DNA from: Fragum whitleyi
Lineage: Eukaryota > Mollusca > Bivalvia > Cardiida > Cardiidae
DNA: 64,000 bases
Direction: 5' to 3'
Assembly: GCA_948146395.1 (NCBI GenBank)
Contig: OX411552.1
Coordinates: 1,350,001 to 1,414,000 of the forward strand
Positions within the stretch are counted from its first letter, which is position 1; the number at the start of each line of letters is the position of its first letter. Both the position numbers and the translations under genes were made by a program. The notes beneath the pieces are model-generated. The model had not been told where the DNA came from, did no database searches, and worked only from the letters and a program-made list of their open reading frames with translations. This document shows positions 1 to 11,600 of the stretch, piece by piece.

Positions 1-530
1 CAAAGCCAGGTATAATTGGCAAAAAGTTTGAACCATTTTGTCATGCTGAATGCAGGGCAGTTTTCCAGAGGAAGCTTTCTTCTATCCAAACAATTCTGTG
101 AACATATCTGATAATACAAGGGTTTATCTATAAGTCAATGGACATGCTGTATGAAAATGGCACATTTTTGGAAAAACTTGTGTGTAAATTGTTTCATATT
201 TTTGCAAAAATGTTCCAAATTTTGTTAAAAAATATTAAAAGTTTTCAATTTTACAATCAATTGTATGAAGACATGTACAGCAAATCACCCCCATGTCAAA
301 ATTTGAAATGAAATTGTGACTTTATTACATTTAAATTTTTATTTCTCAGAAGGTTGCTGATTTTGAAACTATTTGCTTGCTATAATGTCATATATCACAT
401 CCTAAATATAAGTTAACATGTTTTCTTTGGAAGCATCTTGACAAAACAATATGTAGCTAATGAAAATGGTAATTTTTTCTCCTGTTTAAAGTATTTCCTA
501 AAAACGAGAAGGCAGCAAAACTTTTTTATA
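1..530. other. intergenic, nothing recognised
   Basis: AT-rich sequence without a conserved coding frame, RNA gene or clear repeat. Confidence 0.5.
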
Positions 531-790
531 CCCCCCACCAACGAAGTAGAGGGGGTATATTGGTTTCACCATGTCTGTCTGTGTGTTCATCTGTCCGTAG
601 ACCTTTTCCTTTCTGGACTCTAACTCAAGAACCAAGTGACCTACAATCACAAAACTTTATTGTTTTTTTAGTGACATAGGTCAAAGGTCAAGGTTAGAGT
701 CAAACTTTGTTCAATTTTCGTTTCCGGACTCTAACTCCAGAACCAAGCAACCTACAATCATGAAACTTTAAATCCTCGTATTTGTGGACT
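531..790. mobile_element. fragment of a CCCCC/GGGGG-ended DNA element
   Basis: Begins ccccccaccaacgaagtaga then ggggtatat, resembling the right end of the element at 3825-4093. It holds two imperfect direct repeats of ggactctaactc..agaaccaag about 105 bp apart. Confidence 0.5.
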
Positions 791-930
791 TCAAAGCGTT
801 TACCAGATTATTTTGAGTGGAAATACATTACGTGTTTGCCTTCCTATGCTTTACAACTGATCAGCCCCTTTTCTCCAAAAGAAGCTTCCTTTTGACCTAC
901 AATTATTCTGTGAAAGTTTCCTTTGGTCAG

Positions 931-1140
931 TATGTTATGGGAGACCACTCTCACCACTGTCCTGCATAGCTTCTTTGGTTTAAATACAATGTCCGACACC
1001 TGCGTCAGAGAAGATCTTCATTGGCTCAGTGGTTAGCGCATTGGACTTGTAAACCAATAATTTGAACATTACTTGTCCGCGCAGGTTTGATACTGGCTTT
1101 CGTCAGTAGCTTTCAGCAATGCTTCGGTTTTAGACAATTT
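931..1140 (+). mobile_element. tRNA-derived SINE, copy a
   Basis: Contains an RNA polymerase III A-box-like TGGCTCAGTGGTTAGCGC and B-box-like GGTTTGATACTG, 55 or so bases apart, preceded by the block ttatgggagaccactctcac. The same module is repeated at 1281-1485 and 12451-12620. The head looks like a threonine-type tRNA (CTTGTAA loop), but the stem pairing is poor, so this is not a functional tRNA. Confidence 0.65.
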
Positions 1141-1280
1141 GTTTGTAAGATAGGGGCTTGTTCCAGATTTGGCCATCAAGCTAATTATGTCGGCATTGTA
1201 CTGACTTTGTTAGTACATGGGGCACATTACTGCCTATATAGGCTTATCATCAACAATATATGAGACTCTTAAGGGGGATT

Positions 1281-1485
1281 GTGTTATGGGAGACCACTCT
1301 CACTACTGTGCTGCATAGCTTCCTTTGGTTTAAATAAAAATGTCTGACACCTGCATCAGGGAAGATCTTTGGATCCGTGGTTAGTGCATTGTACTTGTAA
1401 ACCAATAATTTAAATGTTACTTGTCTGTGTGGCTTCGACACTGGCTTTCATCAGTAATTTTCAGATATGCTTCGGTTTTGGACAT
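1281..1485 (+). mobile_element. tRNA-derived SINE, copy b
   Basis: Second copy of the same module (ttatgggagaccactctcac, then tccgtggttagtgcattgta). It is more decayed in the A box. It lies about 350 bp from copy a in the same orientation. Confidence 0.6.
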
Positions 1486-1593
1486 TAGAGCTTTTAAATA
1501 TGGTTTAATGAGAAGAACAAAGTGACTCTGGGGGGTTAAAGAATATGAGGAATTAGATACACAGAAAACAAACAAAATGAATTTAAAATCAGT

Positions 1594-1599
1594 TTTATT
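1594..1599 (-). promoter_or_regulatory. candidate AATAAA polyadenylation signal
   Basis: AATAAA on the minus strand followed within about 25 nt by the T/G-rich TTTTGTTTGTTTTCTG, the expected downstream element. Other AATAAA hexamers occur at 1724-1729 and 1893-1898, so the choice is uncertain. Confidence 0.35.
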
Positions 1600-2563
1600 A
1601 TTCATTATTTTGTACAAAATGTATCGTCAACAAATTAACAGCTCTTTAACATGGAGAAATTATTGACATGTACAGTAAACTCCAGCCTTTTGACATCATT
1701 TAGGGAATGGGAGAAATCACTTATTTATTTCTGAACATCATCACAGAATGACTGCCTTTGTCTTATACCTTATGCCTTATACTTTGAATAGACGATATCA
1801 TTTTCTGAGAGTAGTGATTTCACCCTTTCCAACAATGTTTTAGAAAGATCCAAGGATATTTCTCAGTTTCATGAAAATTGGGATTAAGTAGCATTTATTT
1901 GTAGACAATGACCAGTCTAATAAATCCTAACAATGGGGCTTTCTACATATAAAGTAAACTCCACTTATAACAATCTCTCTCGATATTCAAAATTATCTTC
2001 TACCAGCCATTAGAGATATCCTTACACATGTGCTAGATCACATTCCAAATGGCATTATTTAACACGTGTTTTGGCAGTATTTCTATCATCAGAGCATTTT
2101 TAAAATTGGTATTTCACATAAAAAATTGTTGTTAATGTGAGAAAAAGAATTTCTAACTTAATTTGATAATCGCTTAATAACATTTCAATTCTAGACTCAG
2201 GTTAAGATCAGCTTGTCTAAAACAAAATCTCATGACAGATCTTATATATCTCCCACACCTCTTTAAATCTCCCCATGCTGTTCCCAGTATATTTCTGTCA
2301 GTTGTAGCAGGGACTCTCAATGTAAATTTAGGGTCTGTGGTAGTAGAGTCCATCAAATAATTCAACCACCCTCCACAATAGCCATCTAGAAGTGGGCTGT
2401 AGTCCTGTCTTAGTATTTCTGTCAGTTGTAGAGTCCATCAAATAATTCAATCCCCCTCCACAATGGCCATCTAGAAGTGGGCTGTAGCCCTGTCTATTTC
2501 CAACAGTATTTCTGTCAGTTGTAGAGTCCATCAAATAATTCAACCACCCTCCACAAAAGCCAT
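1594..2563 (-). other. CPSF1: probable CPSF1 3' UTR
   Basis: Non-coding sequence after the stop codon. It begins with the repeated stop-codon units and is otherwise AT-rich and unique-looking. The far end is set by the best polyadenylation candidate and is an inference. Confidence 0.45.
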
Positions 2564-2594
2564 CTAGAAGTGGGCTGTAGTCCTGTCTATTTCC
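2330..2594 (-). repeat. 3-copy tandem repeat of the CPSF1 stop-codon region
   Basis: Three units spaced 85 and 93 bp (marker gccatctagaag at 2382, 2466 and 2559). Each contains the GACAGGACTACAGCCCACTT coding end, the TAG and about 55 nt of 3' UTR ending in CTACAACTGACAGAAATACT. Only the uppermost unit is joined to the real exon. Confidence 0.9.
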
Positions 2595-2611
2595 ATCAAG
2601 TCATCAACCAG
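2564..2611 (-). CDS. CPSF1: CPSF1 exon 36, final coding segment, residues 1421-1435
   Basis: Encodes [15 protein letters not shown] then TAG (2566-2564), matching ILDDLLETDRVTAHF. Acceptor CTTTTACAG. The stop codon and start of the 3' UTR are themselves tandemly copied just downstream. Confidence 0.97.
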   Translation of the reverse strand: MVDDLMEIDRTTAHF

Positions 2612-5600
2612 CTGTAAAAGAGTGTGGCATTTACACTAGAAATATTCAACTCATACAGACTGATGGCCAATAGGAAGATTACCATTACTCTGACTGTGAT
2701 AATTATAAAAATATGATTCTTTATCTATTGATTCTTTTATGACAGCCTATTCATTTGACAGACAAATAGACCTAAACACATAACTGTAAACAAGACACTT
2801 TCAGGGAAAGCTATTGCACCAATATCAGTTTTATTTGTTTGTTTTGATTGACCTTCAAATATGACCTTGACTAATGATCTTGACAATAAATTATGCATAC
2901 CAATTAGGTTTCACCCCATGCAAAATATGAAATTTTATATTTAATACTATATAAAGTTATGGTGGTGTCTATGGTCTAGAGGTAGAGCGTCGGGAGTGGC
3001 TATAAATCTTGGTTCTTTCATTCAGCCACACACTCAGCGCGAGTACTGGTGAATTTTCCAGGGAGCAGATTCAAATAGGTTTAATATAAATTGTTATAAC
3101 TTCTTGACCAATCAATGCTGGATATAAAGGTTTAAACAAAAATATAAAGTTATAAAAAATAATCTTTAGCTTACAGGTTAAGTTCCGAGGATTGCGGTAT
3201 CAATTTTTGTTTTTGACCCTTATCATTTACCTCTTGTAAGATAGCTGCATCACAAATATACTACTCAAAGTTTGCTAAGCACCAAACTTTTTGCCGTCCT
3301 TAGTTTTTCACATAAAAATTGACAAACAGCTGGTACTTTCAGTGCTTTTTGCCCTTTGATTTTGATGAAAATTTTTAGCCAAAATTTATTTAGCATGACA
3401 AGGGTTAATTAATTCCTTTTGGGATGATCAATATGTGAAACATATACCAGTTGTTCTGACCTGATCGGTTGAGGTACCAATCCTCTTGGCTATTTCTATT
3501 TTCTCTAACACACTCAGATGTAAAAACTTCCATAGTAATTCTCCATCTAGAATGTTCTTATGAGAATTGGTGAGATCAAGGGCAGGGTTCTTCACTGCTC
3601 TGTAAATAATCAAATATATCATCATTGTTATTCTAAAACCTCGTAACTACAGCTTTCATCAAGCTGCAGTAACGAGGTTTTAGAATTACATCGACGATAT
3701 ATTCAGTAAACAATTATGGAAACAAGTTTGAAAATTGTCACAAGATACCTGTCACACAGCTTGATCTCAAAGTATAAAAATCAACAAAGGAAAATAACTC
3801 AATAACAAGTGTTTGTAAATTATTTATGCCCCCCATAAAAGCAGGTCAGGTCAATTGCCTATTCTTTGTTAATCACCAAAGTCATAACTCACAAAATATG
3901 ATGTAGAATTATGGTTCTTGTGCACTGAAAAGCACTTCTCCTCAATGAGATCTATCCACCTGTGAAGTTTCATGATTCTAGCTTGCATACTTTTTGAGTT
4001 ATGCACCTGACGAAAAAGGTCTAAGGAATGACCGACTGACTGACTGACAAGTGCAAAGCAATATACCCCCTCTACTTCGAAGGGGGGCATAATTAAGCTA
4101 GGTAGAGTAACTATTCTTGTGCAGTGCACTATGTAATCATAAAAGGAATATAACTGCCTAGTTTCACGTCAATCGGACATAAAGTGACAGCGCAATGCTT
4201 AGAATAAAGAAGTTGAAGCTGCACACCCACTAGTTGCCCAGTGCAAAGGTGATCACACCACATCCCATCTATCAAAAAGCACTGCAAATTGATACAAAAG
4301 CACTATATATTTTGTTACAAACACTTGGCTACAAGTGCTGGAAAATGCAAAAAATCTCAGTCGAACCATGACAAGGAAACTGTACTCAGATTTTTTTCCC
4401 AATAGGTCTATAGCTGTTTTAACATTCATTAAAAAAAAGAATCTTTCTCATTACTAGCTATGCTGAAAAGGCTCTTTATACCTTGTTCCATTGTCTTGTA
4501 CACTTATAATAAATCTTATCCTACTCTTTTTAGAGAAAACCCAGCTGTATTCTTGTGTTGTTGTTGTTCTGGTTGTTTTCATTGTGTAACCTTTATTTTA
4601 CCAATTTTTATTTTTGTTTTTAATTGTCAATTTTTGGGATATTTCAATCAGTCTGGCTTAAATTTATTATCCAATAATTCACTAGAAAGCAGACAATGCA
4701 GGCAAGGGTCATACGGCATACCTGTGTAACCTGATGCTTGTCTATAATGTCTACCAAAGATTTAAGTATTGCAAGTATAAATTAGAAACAACTAGGGAAT
4801 AACAAGTCAACACATTTTGAAGCATGAATCTAGGTTAAAAGTTACCAGTAAGATTTAGGGTTGAGCCCTGCTGCATGGGGTATATGTGTAGTTAAGGTGT
4901 TTTGTAACATGAATAACCTGAGGTAAGAGTTTCCTGTAAGATTTAGGGTTGAGACCAGCAGCATGTGGTATATGTGTAGTTAAGGCATTTTGTAACATGA
5001 ATAACCTGAGGTAAGAGTTTCCTGTAAGATTTAGGGTTGAGACCAGCAGCATGGGGTATATGTGTAGTTAAGGCGTTTTGTAACATGAATAACTTGAGGT
5101 AAGAGTTACCTGTAAGATTTAGGGTTGAGACCAGCAGCATGTGGTATATGTGTAGTTAAGGCGTTTTGTAACATGAATAACCTGAGGTAAGAGTTTCCTG
5201 TAAGATTTAGGGTTGAGACCAGCAGCATGTGGTATATGTGTAGTTAAGGCGTTTTGTAACATGAATAACCTGAGGTAAGAGTTACCTGTAAAATTTAGGG
5301 TTGAGACCAGCAGCATGTGGTATATGTGTAGTTAAGGTGTTTTGTAACATGAATAACCTGAAGTAAGAGTTACCTGTAAGATTTAGGGTTGAGACCAGCA
5401 GCATGTGGTATATGTGTAGTTAAGGCGTTTTGTAACATGAATAACCTGAGGTAAGAGTTACCTGTAAGATTTAGGGTTGAGACCAGCAGCATGTGGTATA
5501 TGTGTAGTTGAGGCGTTTAACAACATGAATAACCTGAAGTAAGAGTTTCCTGTAAAATTTAGGGTTGAGCCCTGCTGCATGGGGTATATGTGTAGTTGAG

Positions 5601-8600
5601 GCGTTTTGTAACATGAATAACCTGAGGTAAGAGTTACCTGTAAGATTTAGGGTTGAGACCTGCAGCATGTGGTATATGTGTAGTTAAGGTGTTTTGTAAC
5701 ATGAATAACCTGAAGTAAGAGTTACCTGTAAAATTTAGGGTTGAGACCAGCAGCATGTGGTATATGTGTAGTTGAGGTGTTTTGTAACATGAATAACCTG
5801 AGGTAAGAGTTACCTGTAAGATTTAGGGTTGAGACCTGCAGCATGTGGTATATGTTAAGTTAAGGCGTTTAATAACATGAATAACCTGAGGTAAGAGTTA
5901 CCTGTAAGATTTAGGGTTCAGCCCCGCAGCATGTGATATATGTGTAGTTAAGACTTTTTGTAACATGAATGACCTGAGGTAAGAGTTACCTGTAAGATTT
6001 AGGGTTGAGACCAGCAGCATGGGGTATATGTGTAGTTAAGACGTTTTGTAACATGAATAACCTGAAGTAAGAGTTACCTGTAAGATTTAGGGTTGAGACC
6101 AGCAGCATGTGGTATATGTGTAGTTGAGGCGTTTTGTAACATGAATAACCTGAGGTAAGAGTTACCTGTAAAATTTAGGGTTGAGCCCTGCTGCATGGGG
6201 TATATGTGTAGTTGAGGCGTTTTGTAACATGAATAACCTGAAGTAAGAGTTACCTGTAAGATTTAGGGTTGAGACCAGCAGCATGTGGTATATGTGTAGT
6301 TAAGGCGTTTTGTAACATGAATAACCTGAGGTAAGAGTTACCTGTAAGATTTAGGGTTGAGACCAGCAGCATGTGGTATATGTGTAGTTGAGGCGTTTTG
6401 TAACATGAATAACCTGAGGTAAGAGTTACCTGTAAGATTTAGGGTTGAGACCAGCAGCATGTGGTATATGTGTAGTTAAGGTGTTTTGTAACATGAATAA
6501 CCTGAGGTAAGAGTTACCTGTAAGATTTAGGGTTGAGACCAGTAGCATGTGGTATATGTGTAGTTGAGGCGTTTAATAACATGAATAACCTGAAGTAAGA
6601 GTTTCCTGTAAAATTTAGGGTTGAGCCCTGCTGCATGGGGTATATGTGTAGTTGAGGCGTTTTGTAACATGAATAACCTGAGGTAAGAGTTACCTGTAAG
6701 ATTTAGGGTTGAGACCTGCAGCATGTGGTATATGTGTAGTTAAGGTGTTTTGTAACATGAATAACCTGAAGTAAGAGTTACCTGTAAAATTTAGGGTTGA
6801 GACCAGCAGCATGTGGTATATGTGTAGTTGAGGCGTTTTGTAACATGAATAACCTGAGGTAAGAGTTACCTGTAAGATTTAGGGTTGAGACCTGCAGCAT
6901 GTGGTATATGTGTAGTTGAGGCGTTTTGTAACATGAATAACCTGAAGTAAGAGTTTCCTGTAAGATTTAGGGTTGAGACCAGCAGCATGTGGTATATGTG
7001 TAGTTGAGGCGTTTTGTAACATGAATAACCTGAAGTAACAGTTACCTGTAAGATTTAGGGTTGAGACAAGCAGCATGTGATATATGTGTAGTTGAGGCGT
7101 TTTGTAACATGAATAACCTGAAGTAAGAGTTACCTGTAAAATTTAGGGTTGAGACCAGCAGCATGTGGTATATGTGTAGTTAAGGCGTTTTGTAACATGA
7201 ATAACCTGAAGTAAGAGTTACCTGTAAAATTTAGGGTTGAGACCAGCAGCATGTGGTATATGTGTAGTTAAGGTGTTTTGTAACATGAATAACCTGAAGT
7301 AAGAGTTACCTGTAAGATTTAGGGTTGAGACCTGCAGCATGTGGTATATGTGTAGTTAAGGCGTTTTGTAACATGAATAATCTACGGAACAGCTTCTCTG
7401 TGATGGGGAGTAAGAATCCTAGACTGCCATCCAAGCTTGCTGAAATTTGATAAACAGTGAGGTAAAATGTAAATGAAAAGAAATCTGTATGAAGTTGTGC
7501 ACCAGTTATTTTAGGCTTCCAGTCATTTCTTACACTAGTACAACTGTAACATTTATATGAACCACACGCTATTTCCTAAATAAATAAATAAATAATCAAT
7601 CACCAATTTTTCAGAGACAAAGGATGTTTTCCAATGAGATCACACAGGAATCCCTGGACCAGGAAAAGAGCAAGAAAAGGCAAAGATTGGTGGTATATTC
7701 TAGTACTGTTGCAAGCCAAGGTTTCTAATTTCAAGGTGTTCCTTACAAACATAAGGAACAAAGTGGAGTTAGAACCATAGCTTGAAAAAAATCTTATTAA
7801 AAGTACACCTAAATTTCATGGATAAAGAAGTATTCTTATGAAAAAGTGTAATGGTGATAGTATGTCAGGACTCCAAGGTTTCCAAACTATTTGGAGGGAT
7901 CCCATTGGTTCAAAGCAAGGGATTACATAAGAATACTTGATCCCTTGCTTTAAACTAATGGTGTCCCTCCCAAGATTTGTGGATCTTCCAGATCCTGGGA
8001 CACTGTTAGTGTCAAACCCAGCAATGACTTTCGTGGAATATCTAATGAATGAGCATGTATTCAAACTGAGACACTAGGAATGACAGCCCACTATATGAAT
8101 CAGACATCAGGGCCCAAGGTTATAAAACTTTCTTCAGGCTCCATTCAAACTTTTCTCGGGGTCTGATATCTGGACTCCGTGTAACAAATATTTAAAGGCA
8201 AGAAAATTGTTTTACCAATAAATTGTATATTGAAAGATTTTCCTAACTTTTAGCAACATATTCATGAATATATAATGAACATACCAAAGTATGTGACTTG
8301 TTTCCTCTCTATTGGTCCAGCCAATTTCTTATCAGTAGAAGGATCCGTGAGTTTACATCTGATTCTAAACATTGTATTGATGTTGGATCCCACATTGATA
8401 TCTCCTCGTCTAACTAATCTGGTCCCACCATGGCTTTCTCTGGCTGAAATATTAAATGACAGATAAGATACTACATGTAGTAACAATTCCTACAAGAAAA
8501 CATGATTACAGATAATTCAAGTTAAAATGATTGTATACAAATCATTAATCTAATTGATGGGATAAACAATGTAGTTGGAAGAGCATCAAAAGGCCCATGA

Positions 8601-11600
8601 GGACAATAATATAATTAAAGTTGTGTCTTTGCAATCTGATTGGCCTAGAACTTAGTATCATAACTCATTAAAACTAATTTTGAGTACACAGCTATTTTGT
8701 AAGTTTTCAAGAAATTTTATCCCGTAAACAATCTATTTTATTATGGTAAATCTTTATCATATTGCTTTGTGATATTAAATCATTCGATAAGAAAAAAGTA
8801 TTTCTTGCCTTCATAGAGGTATGAAACTAAAATCATTTTCACAATAAGGTATAAATCAGCTTCAAGTTTTCATACAATGTGATTAGGTTTTTACTTTCAC
8901 ACCTCCATGAAAGCAATAAATACTCTCTTCATCAGTAGTATAAAATGATTACTTACTCTCTGGTAGATACATATAGATGAGCATGTTTTTGTGTCTGTCT
9001 GTCACTGAAATAGAGATTTAAATCCTTATGTGAATTGTCAAATTGTAGGGAGCTATCTTATATACACCAATAACAATAGCAAACACTAAAATATGCATTG
9101 AAATTAAATCCTTGCAGTAAGCTAAATGTTTATTTATCCCCTAAATGAACTACTCATGCAATACAATCAGATTTTAAATCAAGCTTCATTCAAGTTGTAA
9201 ACAATAACCTTGTAATACAAGAAATATCCACATACCAACAAATGACAAGGCTGATCCATCCACCATATAGTCTATAGAGAATACTTCCATGTTCTTAACA
9301 TCCTACAAGTAGATTTAACATGTTTTTATCTACAAACTCCAAAAGTATTAAATCTGATACTTTCTCCCTCAAAACTACATCATAGGGAAAGATGTTTAAA
9401 GAAATGAGCAATTTTAAACTTTGTCGTATGTATGAAGGATTTTGAAATTGCTCCTTACAATATCTCCTTTCAGTTATAACTGAAAAATGAAAAATATCTA
9501 AACAAAACAAACTTCTAACTCAAGTTATACCGGCTCTGATGATTGGTTATGTAAATTATGAAAAGAGCTTCAGAATTCCTCTGACTTTGGATGTATCTTA
9601 TACCTCATAAACTAGTAATAGACAATGTACCAAAACCTTTCAACAATTTTTCAGGTTATGGTAATCAGTGTATTAAGTGACCACTTACATGACTGCTTAA
9701 AGTAGTCATTAAAGAGAATTGCCACATAGAACACATTTTGATTACTAATTTGAAACATAATTTTGATTGAGTATGTATTGTTTTTGAGATTTTCTCAATC
9801 ATCCTATGTTGTTTAAACTCAAAAGGACAGTCTCATTGAGAGGATTCCAATGAATTTGCATAACATAGGATGCATTTACATTATTTTTTTAACCAATTAT
9901 AATCACTTTCTAAGATATTTTGATTTAAAGAAGGGATTTTGGAAAATGGTCACTTGATAAAAGTGGACACTTAATAGACATGGTCACTTGAACAAGATGG
10001 ACTGTATCACCTACCCTAGCCACCTGTGAAAGAACCCTCTGATCCTCCTGGTATCTGTATAAAGTCACACTTTTCAAGATGTCTGCCGCAAAGATGAGAT
10101 TTTTGATGGAGGTCAGTGAATGAATGTAGATATGTGTGTCTATAAATGCTATACCAACTAGATCATTGTCCTTCAGGGTCCACATGAAGATCTGTAAACA
10201 AACAACAGCAATGTCTGATATGCATATGTATCAATGAGTGAAGATATGCAATGGCTTTTAGCGACTTAAAGTAATTACTAAGTCCAAAAATTATTCAAAG
10301 GGAATTGAATAAACACTTTTAAATAATATTAGATATTTTGGCTAATGCCTTGTTCAAATGAAACTACATGAGAATATCACAACTACATCTTTACATTCTT
10401 ACTGTGCAGCCATATTGAATGTTTGTATTAGTAAACCTTGTCACTAAGTCCAAAAATTATCCCACAGGGAATCAAAGTATTAATTAAAGTAATCAGACTA
10501 TACTCCATTTAACAAAGCATTTCCATGGCTCAGCCTGATGCAGTTTAAACTGCTTATATGTTTATGGCAGTCACAACTGTTTTGCGCTGAGTCATCAATT
10601 TTACAGCCACACTCTTATTAAAGATGGGCCGACACTATGTGCTTTCAATATATCACTATTTAATCAAAATATTTGTTTTTACCCCCCCTTTTTTTTTATA
10701 TATCAAAATACTATAAGAATCAAGACTTTCAAAAGATTGCAGAACTTCACAGTTATTAATGTACATATTTTTTAACATGTCTTTTGGAAGAACACAAAAC
10801 TGACCTACCTTTTGACCAATGGCTGAGACTAGAAAACCATTACAATGTGCTAGAGCTGTTACTGGACCTTTCTGTTCTTTATCATACACCACCTACACAA
10901 ATAGTAATATGGAATATTAGAGATATATATTTTTTCTTATGAATTTCTTTCTTTGTTAAATGTTAAATAGATAGATTAAAAGTAGACCTTTATGTTTGCC
11001 CAGTAATAGCTAAGTCTCAAATTATTTTCAGAGATTAACTCTGGTATTGATGATGAAGAAACTGACAAATTATCTATATCTAATCATATTGTTACTTTAG
11101 AATTGTTTAATGATATTAAATATTAAACATCACTAGGTGACCAGAATGTTGTAACTAAAGCTTAAATGATATGAAAGATATAGTAATGCTGCATTATATT
11201 CCTCGATGATTTATACATGACTTGTCACGTGAAAATGCACCACTGGGGAAGTGAGTAAAGTGTTGATCCTTGACAGCCTGCGGGGATTGTGCAGATTGAC
11301 AAGGTCCGAAACCTTTCGCACTTTACAAATTTTCTGCATCTAGAATGATAATTCTGCCTTCCCATGAAAGAAGTTTTGAAATGCTACCTTAGGTTGATCC
11401 ATACTAGAATAAATTTTTTTTCACAGTTTTATTCTACAAAGTTCCCAGATGGCCCCTTTTGGTGTGTTAGGTCACATATTATGACTTTTAAAGTGAACAA
11501 TCAATGGCAAACCTTTATCTTATTTTTGGTCAGTGGTAATCCAGGCTCCGGTACAACCTCAATGATATCAAATATGATGATCTGAAATAAATGCACATTC

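Noticed and set aside
4855..7076. Nine or so 65-residue frames across the array as a repetitive protein gene
   Set aside because: They cross unit borders in shifting frames because 88 is not a multiple of 3. The only meaningful frame is that of exon 34.
4855..7324. TTAGGG occurring once per 88-bp unit, as if interstitial telomere sequence
   Set aside because: It is the reverse complement of codons for Asn-Pro-Lys (AACCCTAAA) in exon 34 and is not repeated in tandem as TTAGGG.
4829..7380. CRISPR-like array
   Set aside because: No unique spacers; the whole 88-bp unit repeats, and it derives from a coding exon in a eukaryotic gene.
8275..8466. Plus-strand frame at 8275-8466
   Set aside because: Antisense shadow of CPSF1 exon 33.
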